64,000 nt of DNA from assembly GCA_963920525.1 (NCBI GenBank), contig OY986435.1, positions 274,930,848 through 274,994,847 of the forward strand. The letters run 5' to 3'. This document shows, in pieces, positions 22,580 through 35,060 of the stretch. Positions within the stretch are counted from its first letter, which is position 1, and the number at the start of each line of letters is the position of its first letter. Origin of the DNA: Dichetophora obliterata (Eukaryota > Arthropoda > Insecta > Diptera > Sciomyzidae). The notes under the pieces were generated by a model. The model searched no databases, was not told the DNA's origin, and worked only from the letters and a program-made list of their open reading frames with translations. The translations under genes and the position numbers were made by a program.

Positions 22580-25040
22580 CACATCTTCACTTTCATCTAG
22601 AAGACTAATCGCTAAAGGATTAGGATGAGTTTTGAATTTCGTCTTTTACTGCAGGGATATTGAAATCTGCTACAAACTAAAGTGCATTAGTAATAAGCCT
22701 TAATGTTTTTGACTGGAATCGTTGCTCAATTTCTATATTTGAGTTTTATGCAGTGCCCCAAATTTGTATTCTATAAGTCCACACTGATTTAAGGATTACT
22801 TTGTATAGAGGCAGTTAATTATTCAAATTTAATTCTGATTTTTGACCAATAAGCCAGTACATTTTATTTTATTTAATATTTAACTGTTGTTTTTTGCTTT
22901 AATATGGTCTTTTCATGTTTACCTTTTACCTTAACTAAGTTCTAAGTACTTTACTTTGTTTGCTTTTGAAATTTGAGTTCCATATAGTTGAATGTCATGA
23001 CAATCCCCTCTTCTCATTGAGAATGTTATGTGCGCTGATTTTTCATTATTAATATTATTTTCCATTTTTCTAACCAGCTTTGAAACTTATCGAGTTCAGT
23101 TTCGGTGAAGTTAGAAGCATCAGATGGTGACTGCATCGAAGCTATTAATGCTGTATCATCAGCATATGTAGCTATTGTGACATTTTCAGTAGTTTGCATA
23201 TCTGAAGTAAATATTGTATGTAATTTTGGGCCAAGGACGCTCCTTGTGGAACTCCTGCCTGTATGTTACAGATATGGAAACGTTCTTGATCAACTTTTAT
23301 ATAAAAGCATCTATTGCTCAAGTATGATTTCAGCACTAAATAGAAATTTTCCGGAAGTAAAAACTTTAATTTATAGAGTAGTCCTTGGTGCCAAACTTTT
23401 TCAAATGCTTGTTTCACGTCTAGAAACACGTCTAGAAATGTTTGTTTTCTAACGTATCAGCTACAATGTTTATTATACGATGGCATTGCTCGGGAGTACC
23501 ATGTTGGCTACGAAATCCAAACTGATATTCGGATATAATGCTATACATTTCCACAACTGGTTTCATTCTTCTTAAAAAAATTCTTTCGAATACTTTTGAG
23601 AATTTTGCCTGTATGCATATTGGTCTATACGAAGTTAAAAGGCTTGTTTGGTTTCAGAATCATAATTATCTCAGCACATTTCCATTGTGAAGGGAAATGG
23701 CATAATCTTAAAATAGAATTAAATATTACCGTTAAAAACATAATCCTTTTTTTTGGGGCAAACACTTAGCTGCTTTGGTATCAATTTTGTCGAAACCAGG
23801 ATATTTCCCTCTACCAAGTTTGGCTATTTAAGCCCTAACTTCACTGGATGTAATGTGCCTTATTGGCCAATCCATTTACACGGAACATCTAAAAATTGAT
23901 ATACATCAGAATCACAGGTATAACTAATTGAAGAAAACGGTGTAAATTGCTGCTCTAAATGAATCGCAAATGCAGTTGCTTTGCTTTTAGATGATCTGCA
24001 CCACTGGTTATTAGCATCTTTTAAGATTATATTATTTTAGCAGGGCGTTTTAAGTACTTAGTTTCATTCTATAGGCAATGCTCATCATTTTTGTGACATC
24101 TAGATTTCTTAAATATTTACCATTTCTTTCATTTTTTAGTTCATACAAAGGATTTTTTAGATGATTAGCGGCTTGATTAAAATTACGTTTATCAGTCGGG
24201 TTTCTGCTTAGCATCCACACTCTTTTTAGTTTTCTTTTATTATGAATGAGATTCCTAATTTCAGTAGTTATAAACAGTCTTTTAAGCATTCTTGTAGAAT
24301 AATTAACGTCTGGAGTAGATAAAAGTTCTGATTCGTGAATTAAGTTAGTAAGCATTTCTACAGAATCATCCAACTCTTTATTATTCATTATTGATATTAA
24401 TGTTCTTGCCCATCCAGTATTCAAAAAAATGAATATCAGTTTTTTTGCTAATATTTTGGGAATTCTTTGAGACCAAAGTTGGTTGGGCGTAATAATTTAT
24501 TATTAGAGCTGTGTGGTACGAACTGAGATCGTCAGTATCGTAATATCAAGGTTGCTGCAAGGGATGCCAGTAAAAACAATAAAATCCAGTAAGTCCGGAA
24601 TTTAAGAGGAATCAGTAGGCCAATGTGTTGGTCTACCAGTTTACAATGTTTTGTAGTGCTTCTTCTGAATACGATTGTATAGCTCTTGGCTTTAAGGAAT
24701 AACAAATCCTACTATGGATGCTTAGCATTAGCCGACAATAAATCAGCTACCCAAACCTTTAATAAAATCTTCATAGTCTCTACACGATATGCTATGTCTT
24801 GGTGGAAAATATTTAGCGTAGCTCGAAACGTCACCGGATTTAATTTAACTCCAGCAGCTTGTAAATGCGAATAATAACATCTTGGAGCGTGTCATATTTG
24901 ATCGAAGATTTTATTAGAACTGCAGAGACAGCGTGCGCTCTGTTGTCTGGATGATTAGCAGTTATTTAGTCATATTCCTGTATTTTGAAATGTATTTTTA
25001 ATGTAAAATAAGTTTCAGATATCAAAAGTATGTATAAAAA
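22580..25040 (-). pseudogene. Jockey-like ORF2 (endonuclease and reverse transcriptase)
   Basis: Endonuclease pieces include AHAVSAVLIKSSIKY and NAKHP (the D-[FY]-NAKH motif), then a P-T-x-W-P-[ST]-D / IPDLLDF-like region near 24570 in shifted frames. The linker reads RLFITTEIRNLIHNKRKLKR and SRNPTDKRNFNQAANHL. The reverse transcriptase has MFLDVKQAFEKVWHQGLLYK, SYLSNRCFYIKVD and QAGVPQGASLA (23429-23172). The YADD box is not seen in a clean frame. The C-terminus has MYWLIGQKSELNLNN, SVWTYRIQIWGTA and IEQRFQSKTLRLITNA, characteristic of Jockey. Stops and frameshifts throughout rule out function. Confidence 0.75.
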
Positions 25041-25044
25041 ATTA

Positions 25045-25604
25045 ATTATGTTGACTTTATATGATTTAAATACAAATTCTAAATGTTTGATAGTTTAAAT
25101 CATACTTGATTTTAAATACAAATTCTAGTTGTTTGATAGTTTAAAATCGTTTATTGAGCTTAAGGTCAAAGTTAGAACAATTAATTGTTCTAACGAATTT
25201 TTCCAAAGAAACAACAACAACAACAAAGTTTTTTCAATATGAAAAGGAAAAAATCACTAGCTTGATTTTATTGTACAATTTCTGCTGTATTTCCGATGGT
25301 GCAGTGCGTTAGCGCGCGCTTGCACGGGTAATCACAAAGATTTCTGATGACGCTTTTAGCATAGCAGAAATTGTACAATAAAATCAAGCTAGTGATTTTT
25401 TCCTTTTCATATTGAAAAAACTTTGTTGTTGTTGTTGTTTCTTTGGAAAAATTCGTTAGAACAATTAATTGTTCTAACTTTGACCTTAAGCTCAATAAAC
25501 GATTTTAAACTATCAAACAACTAGAATTTGTATTTAAAATCAAGTATGATCTAAACTATCAAACATTTAGAATTTGTATTTAAATCATATAAAGTCAACA
25601 TAAT
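25045..25604. repeat. Fold-back: 242-bp near-perfect inverted repeat with 76-bp centre
   Basis: Arms 25045-25286 and 25363-25604 are reverse complements with a single mismatch that I could find (AGTTTAAATC versus AGTTTAGATC). Each arm contains an 18-bp palindrome AGAACAATTAATTGTTCT and a tandem near-duplication of TACAAATTCTA...TTTGATAGTTTAAA. The 76-bp centre holds an A-box-like TGGTGCAGTGCGTTAGCGC at 25297. TAA lies next to both ends. It interrupts the Jockey-like element between ORF1 and the endonuclease. Confidence 0.9.
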
Positions 25605-26475
25605 AAATATAGAGGTCATTTAGAAAAAACTTTAATTAAAAAATTAATTTTTAAAAATATTTCAGTCCCCTGGGTTTGATTGGAGAGCCCATTGACATTC
25701 CACAAAGCTATTCTTATATCTGTTAGCTGCATAAATTTTTCACAATAACAGACATCATATAAGGTAGAGTGTTAGTTAATTCTGTCTGTTTATTTAGCAT
25801 CATCATTTTTTTTTTTTAAAGACTATTTTCACCTTCATTATGCACTCCTTTTGTTAAATCAGCATATGAGAAGGCAGTATTATTTGTTGGATTATTTTGC
25901 TGATGTGGATCTGAATTTGTCAAAAAACGGATTTCCATGTTGGACAGACGGTATTACCTTGTTTGTATTCTTTTACATAAGCTCATGGGCACATTTAACA
26001 CTACTAAAGGGCTTCTTACAGTAGGCCTGCGTGTGCCCAAACTCTTGGCAACGATAGCACTGAGCCAGATCACTAGTTTTACGTGGAGGTTCAACACTAA
26101 CCACGTCGTTATTTATGTGACGAATATCGTAAATATGTTTATTAATTTTATTTGAATCGAGATATAAGTAAAACATGGAAAGAGGTTCCTTAGTAATATC
26201 ACGTTTCATGTTGTAAATATACCTCACACTGTGACCTTGTGATACGAGATCTGATTTTATGTCTTCTACGGGGGTTACTGATATTAGTTATAAATATAGG
26301 TGGTGGCCTTATACCATCTGTTCGACTGTTGTTATTTTCAGCTGTTAGTTCATTAGAATTGTGGAGAATGGAAAATCTGTTACCATTCGAGGTGCTAGCA
26401 ATAGTATCAAAAATGAATCGACGATTTGAATTGTTTCGAATTAATAGGGGAAGAGTTCGTTTCTAAGGATTTATT
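25605..26475 (-). pseudogene. Jockey-like ORF1 (gag-like) fragment
   Basis: The minus strand reads MRYIYNMKRDITKEPLSMFY, LYLDSNKINKHIYDIRHINN, VSVEPPRKTSDLAQCYRCQE, then FGHTQAYCKKPFSSVKCAHE. This is the PRE_C2HC region and zinc knuckle (CYRCQEFGHTQAYC) of Jockey-group ORF1 proteins, which bind element RNA. Upstream, near 26340-26460, lies a low-complexity RFSILHNSNELTAENNN-type N-terminal segment. The protein is truncated at the start and frameshifted near 26230. Confidence 0.7.
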
Positions 26476-26769
26476 GTTTGCCAGTTATACATGCCGTTAT
26501 ATGTAAATCGCAACATCATCATCACCTGATTCACTCTAATGTTGTTTTATTTTTTTTTTGTCAAGTTTTATGGCTTTGTTTGTCCAAAGTTTTGTGATTT
26601 TTCTTGTCACTGGTGAAACACCGTTGTGACTAGCTTAAGCTTTGTTATAGTTCTTATTTTTTCTTGTTTTACAAAAAAACTTGTTATGCTCACACATTCA
26701 ATCGCGATTGCAGTTAGTACAAGACTATTTGCTGAAGTGAGTGGTTATTTTCGCAGTCAGCGTGACAAA

Positions 26770-28235
26770 AAATTTATATTTTCCCTGGCAAAATGATTCT
26801 ACCTGGCAAAATGAGTGTTTTGATAATGATGAAGACTTTGATGGAAGTGATGATGAAAATATTGATTATTAAACAAATGACAGTTATGTTGATGATACCT
26901 ATACAAGCAGTGATAGCGATGATGAATTCATTGAAGAGGAAACAATGCAAAACATTGTAGCAGAACCTAATATTGCATTGTTATCGAAAAACAAGACCAT
27001 AATATATTGTTTGGAAGAACCTTACTGTATACGCCAAATAGTCTTTTCATTTTAGATGTCTTCAGGTAGCATATATCGGAAGTTTTCGTTTACTTTCGTT
27101 ATGTATAGTTACAGAAATTTCTTGTTTTGTGGTTGTTTTAGGTCATCAAGCTGCATAGCGCTCTTGTTCATCGAGCACTTTGTTGAAAATTGTTGTTGAT
27201 ATGACCAACTAATACGGTTCACGTTAATATGAAACTACCTGGAAGAATGTTGATATTCGTATGATGCGTGCTTACTATGGGCTTTTACCGCTTGCGACCG
27301 GTAAAAACTAGATAACTAAAATTCGCAGCGACAATGAATGCGACAATGGATAGAGCAATATATAACAATTACTCGAGGTCTACGCTTTGATAATCGTGAA
27401 CAAAGAAAAAATGTTCGTGCTCGCTTTGCACTATATTTGATAAATGGTCTTACCGGCTAAAATTGCCATGTACACCAGGTGCGAATTTAACTGTTGAAAC
27501 ATACTATGTTTTTGAAATTGAGGTTTATATTGGCCGCAAGGAACTGCCTCCGCTATTACTCAAAATGAAAACGGAACCACTAAACCATTCGGAGTTCTCA
27601 TTCGACCACAGTCTTGGTGCAACTATGGCTTCTTATGGCACAAAGAGACGTCGCTTTGTAAATTTGCTGAGCACTATACACCAGAAAAATAGAGTGACTG
27701 AAAACGAAGTTCAAAAGAAACCAGAAATAATCAACTTTCATAATGCAACAAAATGTCGTGTATATATAATAGATGAGATGGTATGGACCTATCGCTGCAA
27801 GCGTAAAGTAAATTACAGCCCATTGCAGTATTTTGCAACATGCTCGACATCTCGGCGTTGAATGCATATGTGCTCTTTATCAGTATGGATCTACTTTGGA
27901 ATTATACGAATAAGAACTTTCGAAGACGCCTGTTTTTGCTGGAACTTGGCTTTTCGCTTGTGGTACCTCAGGTTAAGCAGCGGGAGCGCACACCGAGAAG
28001 TACGTGTGCCTTATCGGTAGTAAATAAATTTCGTGGCATTCCACCAACACCTTCATTAGTGTCGCAAACAAGTGGACCATTGCGGCATCGCTTGTAGCAT
28101 CATACGTAGTCAAAGAAGCGCGCAAGATGCCACAAATGCCCGCAAGCGCGGAATGCAAACATTCATTCTGTCGAATGCAACAAATGAAATAAGAAAATTT
28201 GTCCGGAGCACCGTTGTATGCGAAACATGTAGAGC
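26770..28235 (+). pseudogene. piggyBac-family transposase, internally deleted
   Basis: An acidic N-terminus (FDNDEDFDGSDDEN; SSDSDDEFIEEE) is followed after stops by RFDNREQRKNVRARFALYLI. Next come RKELPPLLLKMKTEPLNHSE, GTKRRRFVNLLSTIH, KKPEIINFHNATKCRVYIID, EMVWTYRCKRKVNYSPLQYF, MLDISALNAYVLFISMDLLW and NKNFRRRLFLLELGFSLVV. These correspond to the middle and C-terminal domains of piggyBac transposases, including the region of the last catalytic aspartate. A Cys/His-rich tail (CHKCP...) near 28130-28200 fits the C-terminal zinc finger. About half the catalytic core between residues of the first two aspartates is missing, and stops (e.g. near 26872 and 27457) and frameshifts are numerous. It cannot catalyse transposition. 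Confidence 0.8.
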
Positions 28236-28537
28236 GTAATATATTCTTTATATATACTTTTTCTATATCTTTTTATCTAGGTCTAATCTCATTTCTGCAC
28301 TGAATTTGAATTAAAGTTAATTTTTTCATTTTTTAAATCAATAAAAGAAAAAACAGACTAAAAATACTGCATTGTGTACTTATTTCTATTCATATCGATA
28401 TTGTGTCAGGCAAGAAAAAAGTTAAAAACATTCCATTTCCGTATTTTCTATGTTTAATTGAAATTTTTTGATGTTGTGTCAAATTGACACACAAACGACT
28501 CTTTCGTAACTTTTTGTTAACGACGGATGCGTGTTAA

Positions 28538-28972
28538 ACCACCGAAAAAGCCTATATTTAAACAAAATCTAAAAAATTCCTTGAAATTAAATGTTTTGGC
28601 TTTGTTTTCGATTACAATTAAATGTAAATTATTTTTTACCATTGAGATAATTTACTTTGACACGCAACATGGAATGTTAACCCTACCACATTTAAACGCA
28701 CACTCGTAATTTCAGCTATTAACATATAAATCGGCAAGTGTTCCCAACTTGAAGTAAGTTAATAACATGTTACAACAAAACGTTGACATATGATTTGTCA
28801 TTGTTGTGACAAATGAAGATTTTCATACGGCAGCAAGCAAAGACATCTGCAGAAACGAAACAAACACATGTACAAATTTCAACAGACATCTTTGCACCCA
28901 TGTCTGTGGCATGCAAATTTTGTGTGTTTGTTTGTGTTTGCATGCAAATGCATGTGTGTGTGATATGTGATC

Positions 28973-29004
<32 letters not shown>

Positions 29005-31624
29005 CAGTGTGTAAGCAAACACCTTAATCAAGTCAAGTATGCTACTGAATTTGATTACATGTCAAAGCAATTTATGCAAATAATATGTTTAAGAGATATC
29101 AGCCAGCAGCCAAAATGCCATCATGTAAAATTTATCAACTGAGCGTTGCGCAAGAAAACTTTTTAAAGTTCTAGCGGCAAAGTCATCTCAGAAAAATATT
29201 CCAACTCAATGAGTTTTTACATTGAGCTCAAGACGCATTTTTCCACCTTTTGCACCAGTTTGCCTCAAGGAATACACCAACGGAACAGAACAGATTTAAT
29301 TAAAATTCTAAATGAAAGGCAATGTATTCCGACAGCCAGCAGCTAGAACCCTGAGTGCTCTGTTTTAATATAGTTTTTTATTTATATTTAAATATAATTT
29401 TGCACACTGCAGCAGACTTAAATATTAGCATATAAAAAAGGATGAGAATAAGAGACAACAAAATAATCTTTATTTTTGTAGCATCGAGAAAAAACACACC
29501 GCAGTGAAAATCCAGCTATATTGCTGCCCAACAACTGAGATTTTTATCTGTCGTCGGCTGTTTAAACCAAGGACGAAGAATTTCCATAGTTACAATGTAA
29601 AAAAGAATAACCTCAGATGTGAAATCAGTGTCGAAATATCAGTGGATGGCATCAATAACAGCAGCAACGAGACTAAAACATACCGCTGGCATCAGTCAGT
29701 GCTCCTCGGTCTGGTCCCTTGTAGCCTCTACCCCCTACAATGCGTCAATGGGCAGGCAAAGCAGAAATTTTCTATATGTATATTGAAAACAGCTGATTTG
29801 GGACCCCAGACAATTTTCTGTTTTTATTTTTATCTTTAAAATAACACAATACAAACACGCACACTCCCACTCACCAACATCCAGACAATTACACTACTAG
29901 TCACACCCACACATATTCGCATAAATGTAAAAATCTTTCCTACAGCAAATTCAATTTGCATAATTTAAGGAAAACCAAACCAGCACCACCTGTTCGTATG
30001 AGGTAAAATAGGGGATGCTGCAGTACAAAGAGAAAGAGAAGAGAAGAAGAAGTAGAAAAAGAGAAAAATACAATAAAGGAGGACAGAGACGAGTTAAGCT
30101 GAAAAATACTAAGCAGCTGAAGGTTTCTAAGCTTCCGAAGTTCTGTTGATGTTGCTGCTCCCGATTTTTATACTTGAGTAATTCACACAACATACAGCAT
30201 AAATATGAAAAAATACAAGCAACACGAACCATTTTTGTGTTTATTTCTACCATTTTACACAACAAACTTTAGAGCATATAGGTATTGTAGGTACTGTGTA
30301 CATATAGGTACTGTGTTTGCAACTCTCAGAAGTCGGGGCTCAATGCACCGTAGGAAAATCTACTAAGAGAATTTACTTTAGTCTTACCCCCCTGTACGCT
30401 TGCTGTAATGCATTCTTATGTGTGCTAGAATTATTATTCGTCTTAGTTTTGTTCTTACGTACCACTTATAGTCGTGTAGTAGTTGTTACCATTTACGGAA
30501 TTATTTTGTATTATATACACTTTCAATCTAACTTAGATTGTTTTCTTTAGACTATTTTAGTTAAAAAAGCGTAAAAAGCTTATTTCAATTACAATCATCT
30601 TTATTGCTATAAAAAATACAGAATCACTCTCTAGCTGAGAGTACGCAAGAAAAACAAAACTTATTTCACAATTTGTAGATTATTATTTAGAAATATTGAG
30701 CCAATTTGTAAAAGCAAACCAACGATTTTATTTGTGTTTGTTTAATTTTCATAACTGCTTCAACTTACCAGCCGATCTGTTATGTTTTTGCAATGAAAGA
30801 ACTCTTGTATTCAGTTGAATGATATATTTTAAATAAATGTTTTTCTTTTAGATTGCCTTAAAATTAGTAAATTCGGAAAAAAACATATTTTAGATGGTTT
30901 TTTCAAAAGTAAACTCCACCCTGTTTTTATTTTTTAAAAATAACTCTCATGTGACTATCATAGGAATGGTGCTGTGAGATATTTGACTTGTGCATACCGT
31001 AGATAGGTTAAAAAACACCTCATAAAAATTATAGAAATACTATAATTTAAATTTTTAATGCACCACATTAATCGAGTATACCAAAGCACATGTATTTTTT
31101 AATATTAGATTAAAAATGAGGGAGCTAACTCGGCCTGCTAAATGACTGTTAGCCTGCTTCATAAATGAGCAGTACGTGTAACCATTTTGTGTTGGTGACA
31201 TCACTATAACATTTTCAAGACAATCATTTGAATCTTATCAATTTATTGGAGAGTATCCAGCAACGGATTTGTATATACGGTGACATTTTAGCACCATAAC
31301 TTAGTAAAAACTTTTAAAAAATGCTATTAAGTAATGTTCCTTCATTGTGTTTGAAAGGAGTATTGAAACTAAAAATACACGGAGAAAAATTTCTTCTGAT
31401 ATCAATCGCAAACACGTAAATCATGCTGTAAAGTTGCCGATTTATAGCTTGGTAAACTATTATCCATCTTAATACTTAAATTAACTATTTTAGATCAAAT
31501 AAATTCTAATTAAGAATACATAAGATATTTGTGATTATCTGTATATTTATACAAAGTAAAAAATAATCTTAAAGTACTTTTCCTATTAGTTTCTTTGTAG
31601 AATTTAATAATTTATCTATATATA
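28538..31624. other. Non-coding stretch with simple repeats
   Basis: No gene was recognised. It contains a GT run at 28975-29004 and a purine-rich block at 30030-30090. A 111-residue open frame at 29504-29839 resembles no family I know. A block at 31553-31620 matches part of the fold-back at 36.3 kb. Confidence 0.5.
28975..29004 (+). repeat. GT dinucleotide microsatellite
   Basis: About 30 bp of uninterrupted GT/TG, with shorter GT tracts just upstream. Confidence 0.9.
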
Positions 31625-34600
31625 CTATTTTTATTTTTTTTTTATTTATTTATAAAATTAAAAAAGCTAACATCAGTACACTTAGAACTATGATCTTTTA
31701 TTGTACAAAAATCATTCCGATTAGTTAAATAAGAATTTAATTAGATTAAATTAGATTAACATTATAACAAGCGGGCTTAAGATTTAATATTTAATAACAG
31801 ACATTTAACAATACTTTTGATTAAACAAGAGTAAATACATTAATAAAGAGAAAAAGAAAAGGAGAAAAAAGAGAGAAAAGAAATAAAAAATAACCTTTGA
31901 AATAGTTTCAGCAAATCGCAGATACTATGGAGTAGAGAAGAAAGTTAAGATAGATTGCCTAAAATTACCTCTCCTAGTTATTTCTCTCAACCATCTAGGT
32001 AGTGCATTCCAGAGTCTAATGGCGTTAATGAAAAACAAGTAAGAGGTGTTTAAAGAATTATGCCTGGGTATAATAAGAATATGACTTCTTCTAGACATAC
32101 AAAACCGTAATTTTTCATAAAGGTAACGAGGCGATTTTTCATGAATAAGTTTGTGCAGGTATATACAGTTTCTTGCTTTGATGTATGATGTTATGTCGCA
32201 AGCAAGTATTGAATTCCTAAAGCTAGATAGGTGTTCATATCTTCGTAAGCCATAACATAACGTGTGGCATAATTAAAAGCTATTTGCAATTTTAATTGGG
32301 AAAATGAGTTGAGCTTACTGTACACTGTTTCAGAGTATGTTATCAGTGGTAAAATTAATTGTATCACCAACTTTCGTTTTATATTTACAGGAGTTACGCT
32401 AGCAGACATTCTCAAATGACGTAGGACATAATAAACTTTTTTCGCTACATTGTTAACATGATCAACACAGTACAAAGAAGAATTTATATAAAAGCCAAGA
32501 GTTACAATTTTTGACACAACAGCTAGCTTATTTATTCCATTAAACAAATCAGGGATATCATTTATACAGGTTTTGTGCTTACAAATAGGCAGGACATATG
32601 ACTTTGATGCATTTAATTGCAGACCATTGTTACTGGCCCACTCATTGATGTTGTTGAGATCTTCATTTATTCTACAACAGAGTTCGTCAAGATACCCTGT
32701 TCGTCGTGAAAGATAAAGCTGAACATCATCAGCATATGCGTGAATAGATGCATGTTTGCAAACATTAAAAATATCATTTATACCATGGGAAGGATTATAA
32801 CAGAGGAACAAGTATGGAGCATTGTGGAACACCATTTAATACTAACTTGTACTGAGAGGACAATTGACCTACTTTAACTTTTTGAGACCTATTACACAAA
32901 TAACTGGAAATTAGATTGACAGCACTATTACAGAAACCAAATAACGTCTTAAGCTTATGACACAAATACTGATGACTGACTTTATCAAAAGCTTTAGAGA
33001 AGTCTAGCAGACAGAGTATAGTCATAGAGCCCGCATCGTATTCAGGTCTTATATCGTCAATAACTTTAACAACAGCTGAGGAGCAACTATGTCCAGCTCG
33101 AAAACCAGATTGAAAGGGGGATAACAGGTTTCTGCCGAGTATAAAATTATTGATTTGCTGAGCCATGAGTTTCTCACAAACTTTTGAAAGAGGCGGTAAA
33201 ATACATATAGGCCTGAAATTGCTGGGACCATATGGGTTTTGCTTCTTTGCTATCGGTAATATAGTGGCCACTTTCCACTTGTCCGGAAATGATGAGGTCG
33301 TGAAACAAAAATTGATGATATGTGTTAGGGGGCTGATAATGTGGGGCAAAATGATTTTAATAAACTTTATGGGAATGCCATCTTCACCTCTTGCGTTTGA
33401 CTTAATCTGCATAACACATTTACCAACATCAAGCTCATTTACTGGAGCAAATTCAAAAGACTGAAGCATAGAGAGACCAGTAGGAGAAGAAATATTGTAA
33501 TTAGGAGTAGAAACAGAATCTACAAAAAAGTTATTTATAATTTGTGGATTAATATTGCAGTCAGTGTTGTTTTTATTGCAGACCCCAAGTTTTCTTATAT
33601 TGCTCCAAAGCGTTTTGGTTGGAAGGGAGGGTTGAAGCTTAGCCGCAAAAAAGCGTGATTTAGCCTGTCTTATTAGTGAAACAGATTCATTCCTCGACAG
33701 TCTGTATGTTTCCCAGTTTGGTTCGGTTGGGTTTCTCTTCCATATTGATCGAAATTTGTTTCTTCTTTTAACAGAATTTACAACATTGACAGAAAACCAA
33801 GGGCAAGCTGAATTCCTAATACAAATCGTGCGTTCAGGGACATGTTTCTCAAGTAAATATTTTATGGGTTCAACAAGGGAACTAAGTTTGTCGTTAATGT
33901 TATGGTGAAGCCAGCAATCATTGAAGGGGGTCAATGATGTGTCACGAAACAGAGACTGATAACTGATGTGTTTAAAATCCCTGTATGTAAAGTAATGAGA
34001 CATTATACTACGAGAAAAATTAATATTTATCGAACAAAAAATTAAATCATGGTCAGAGAGGAAATATAGCTGGTCAAATAGTGAAACAGCTGAAAAATCT
34101 GATACTATAAAAAAATCAAGAAGACTCGGATTTGTGTTGTTAGAAAACCTTGTGGGTAAGTCTTCATTAACAACTGACAACCCTTAAGAAGTAATATTTT
34201 CATATAAAGTTTGTTTTACTGAGTCACTTGAAAGGATATTCACATTAAAGTCACCACACAATAACAGCAAGTCATAATCAACAACACATGTAGGCAAAGT
34301 AGAAAACAGGGGATCAACAGGTACACATTTATTAGGATTATACACATATGATAAAAGCATTTTAGTGTTATTGTCGGATATGCAAATGTTTAAATATTCG
34401 ATTCCTGGACTGCACAATTTGTTAATAAATTTAGTTGTAAGATTAGTTTTACAATAAATCGCCACCCCTCCACCCTTTATACCTATACGATCATTTTTAT
34501 AAAGCTTACAATTTTGCATCACAAGGTTGCATCACTTACATCACTACGAAGCCACGTTTCTGAAATGCATATGATGTCCACTGAGGAGTCTTCAAAAACA

Positions 34601-35060
34601 TACTTCATGTAATCAAATTTATTTATATTTAGACTCCTAGCATTAAAGTGGACATTAAAGGCCACTTCGCTGACTGCACAGTACTTGAATCATTACTTTC
34701 TTGTTATCACCATCACCATTAGACGAATACCTAGACCCTAACACAAGGAGAAGCAACAGGAGAAGAATTTTTAGGCAAAAAAGAGAATAGATCAGAAAGA
34801 GAAAAATAGAATAAAGTTAAGGCTATAAGATTATAGAGAAGAAATCTAAGTATAAGGACAGCATAGTATTGAAATAATGTTAAGAAGTAAATAACAAACT
34901 TATTTATTAACATAAAGATAGTCATAAAAATAAAAATTAGTTCAGCCCTCAGGTTCAGCGACAACGGAGGAAGCGCAATGCATTGCAGTTTCAAGATGAT
35001 CCATACTGCTAATGAGAACGCTGTCTGCATTTTTTTTCTTCCTAATAAATACAGAGTATA
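31625..35060 (-). mobile_element. Family A LINE, long copy A2
   Basis: On the minus strand it runs from the end of ORF1 (VFIRKKKNADSVLISSM near 35040) through ORF2 (34745-31950) to a T/ATTT-rich 3' tail at 31625-31680. The 3' region shares the block TGTACAATAAAAGATCATAG with copies A3 and A4. It is 5'-truncated inside ORF1. Confidence 0.8.
31950..34745 (-). pseudogene. Family A ORF2: endonuclease plus reverse transcriptase (copy A2)
   Basis: The protein starts near VMIQVLCSQRSGLN and NVHFNARSLN, then ISETWLRSD and KGGGVAIYCKTNL. Catalytic LLCGDFNVNIL and FLSDHDLIFCSINI close the endonuclease. A linker (SVKRRNKFRSIWKRNPTEPN) leads to the reverse transcriptase: IKSNARGEDGIPIKFIK, FRPICILPPLSKVCEKLMAQ, SGFRAGHSCSSAVV, LLDFSKAFDKVSHQYLCHKL, NGVPQCSILVPLL and YADDVQLYLS (YADD codons at 32725-32736). 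The C-terminus matches LFFINAIRLWNALP, a signature shared by CR1/L2-group elements. Breaks are a TAA at 34181-34183, a frameshift near 32815 just before the YADD block, and another near 32220. The FADD/YADD and GDFN residues are intact, so decay is moderate. Confidence 0.85.

Larger units (their letters stand above)
22540..26475 (-). mobile_element. Jockey-like non-LTR retrotransposon, split by a fold-back
   Basis: The minus strand runs from an ORF1 gag-like segment (26460-25940), through a fold-back insertion (25604-25045), into the ORF2 endonuclease (25040-24480), linker (24424-24050), reverse transcriptase (23860-23170) and C-terminal domain (22860-22580). Every Jockey block is present in the right order but broken by stops. 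It lies inside the putative piggyBac element. Confidence 0.7.
18541..28537 (+). mobile_element. piggyBac-like element, expanded by nested insertions
   Basis: A 25-bp sequence at 18583-18607 (GTCGTTTGTGTGTCACTTTG...) recurs inverted at 28475-28499 with one mismatch. Outside it the two ends align imperfectly out to TTAC at 18541 and TTAA at 28534-28537. The right end lies about 240 bp beyond the piggyBac transposase relic (26770-28235). Removing the 3.5 kb element (18727-22244) and the Jockey-like element (22540-26475) leaves about 2.5 kb, the normal size for piggyBac. The left TTAA would have mutated. The pairing of ends is an inference. Confidence 0.5.

Noticed and set aside
28813..29142. 109-residue cysteine/valine-rich open frame
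   Set aside because: The open frame is created by the GT microsatellite.
29504..29839. 111-residue open frame as a possible host gene
   Set aside because: No recognisable domain, no clear splice context, and composition like the surrounding non-coding sequence.
33165..33464. 99-residue plus-strand frame within LINE A2
   Set aside because: It is antisense to the reverse transcriptase of the minus-strand LINE and has no independent support.
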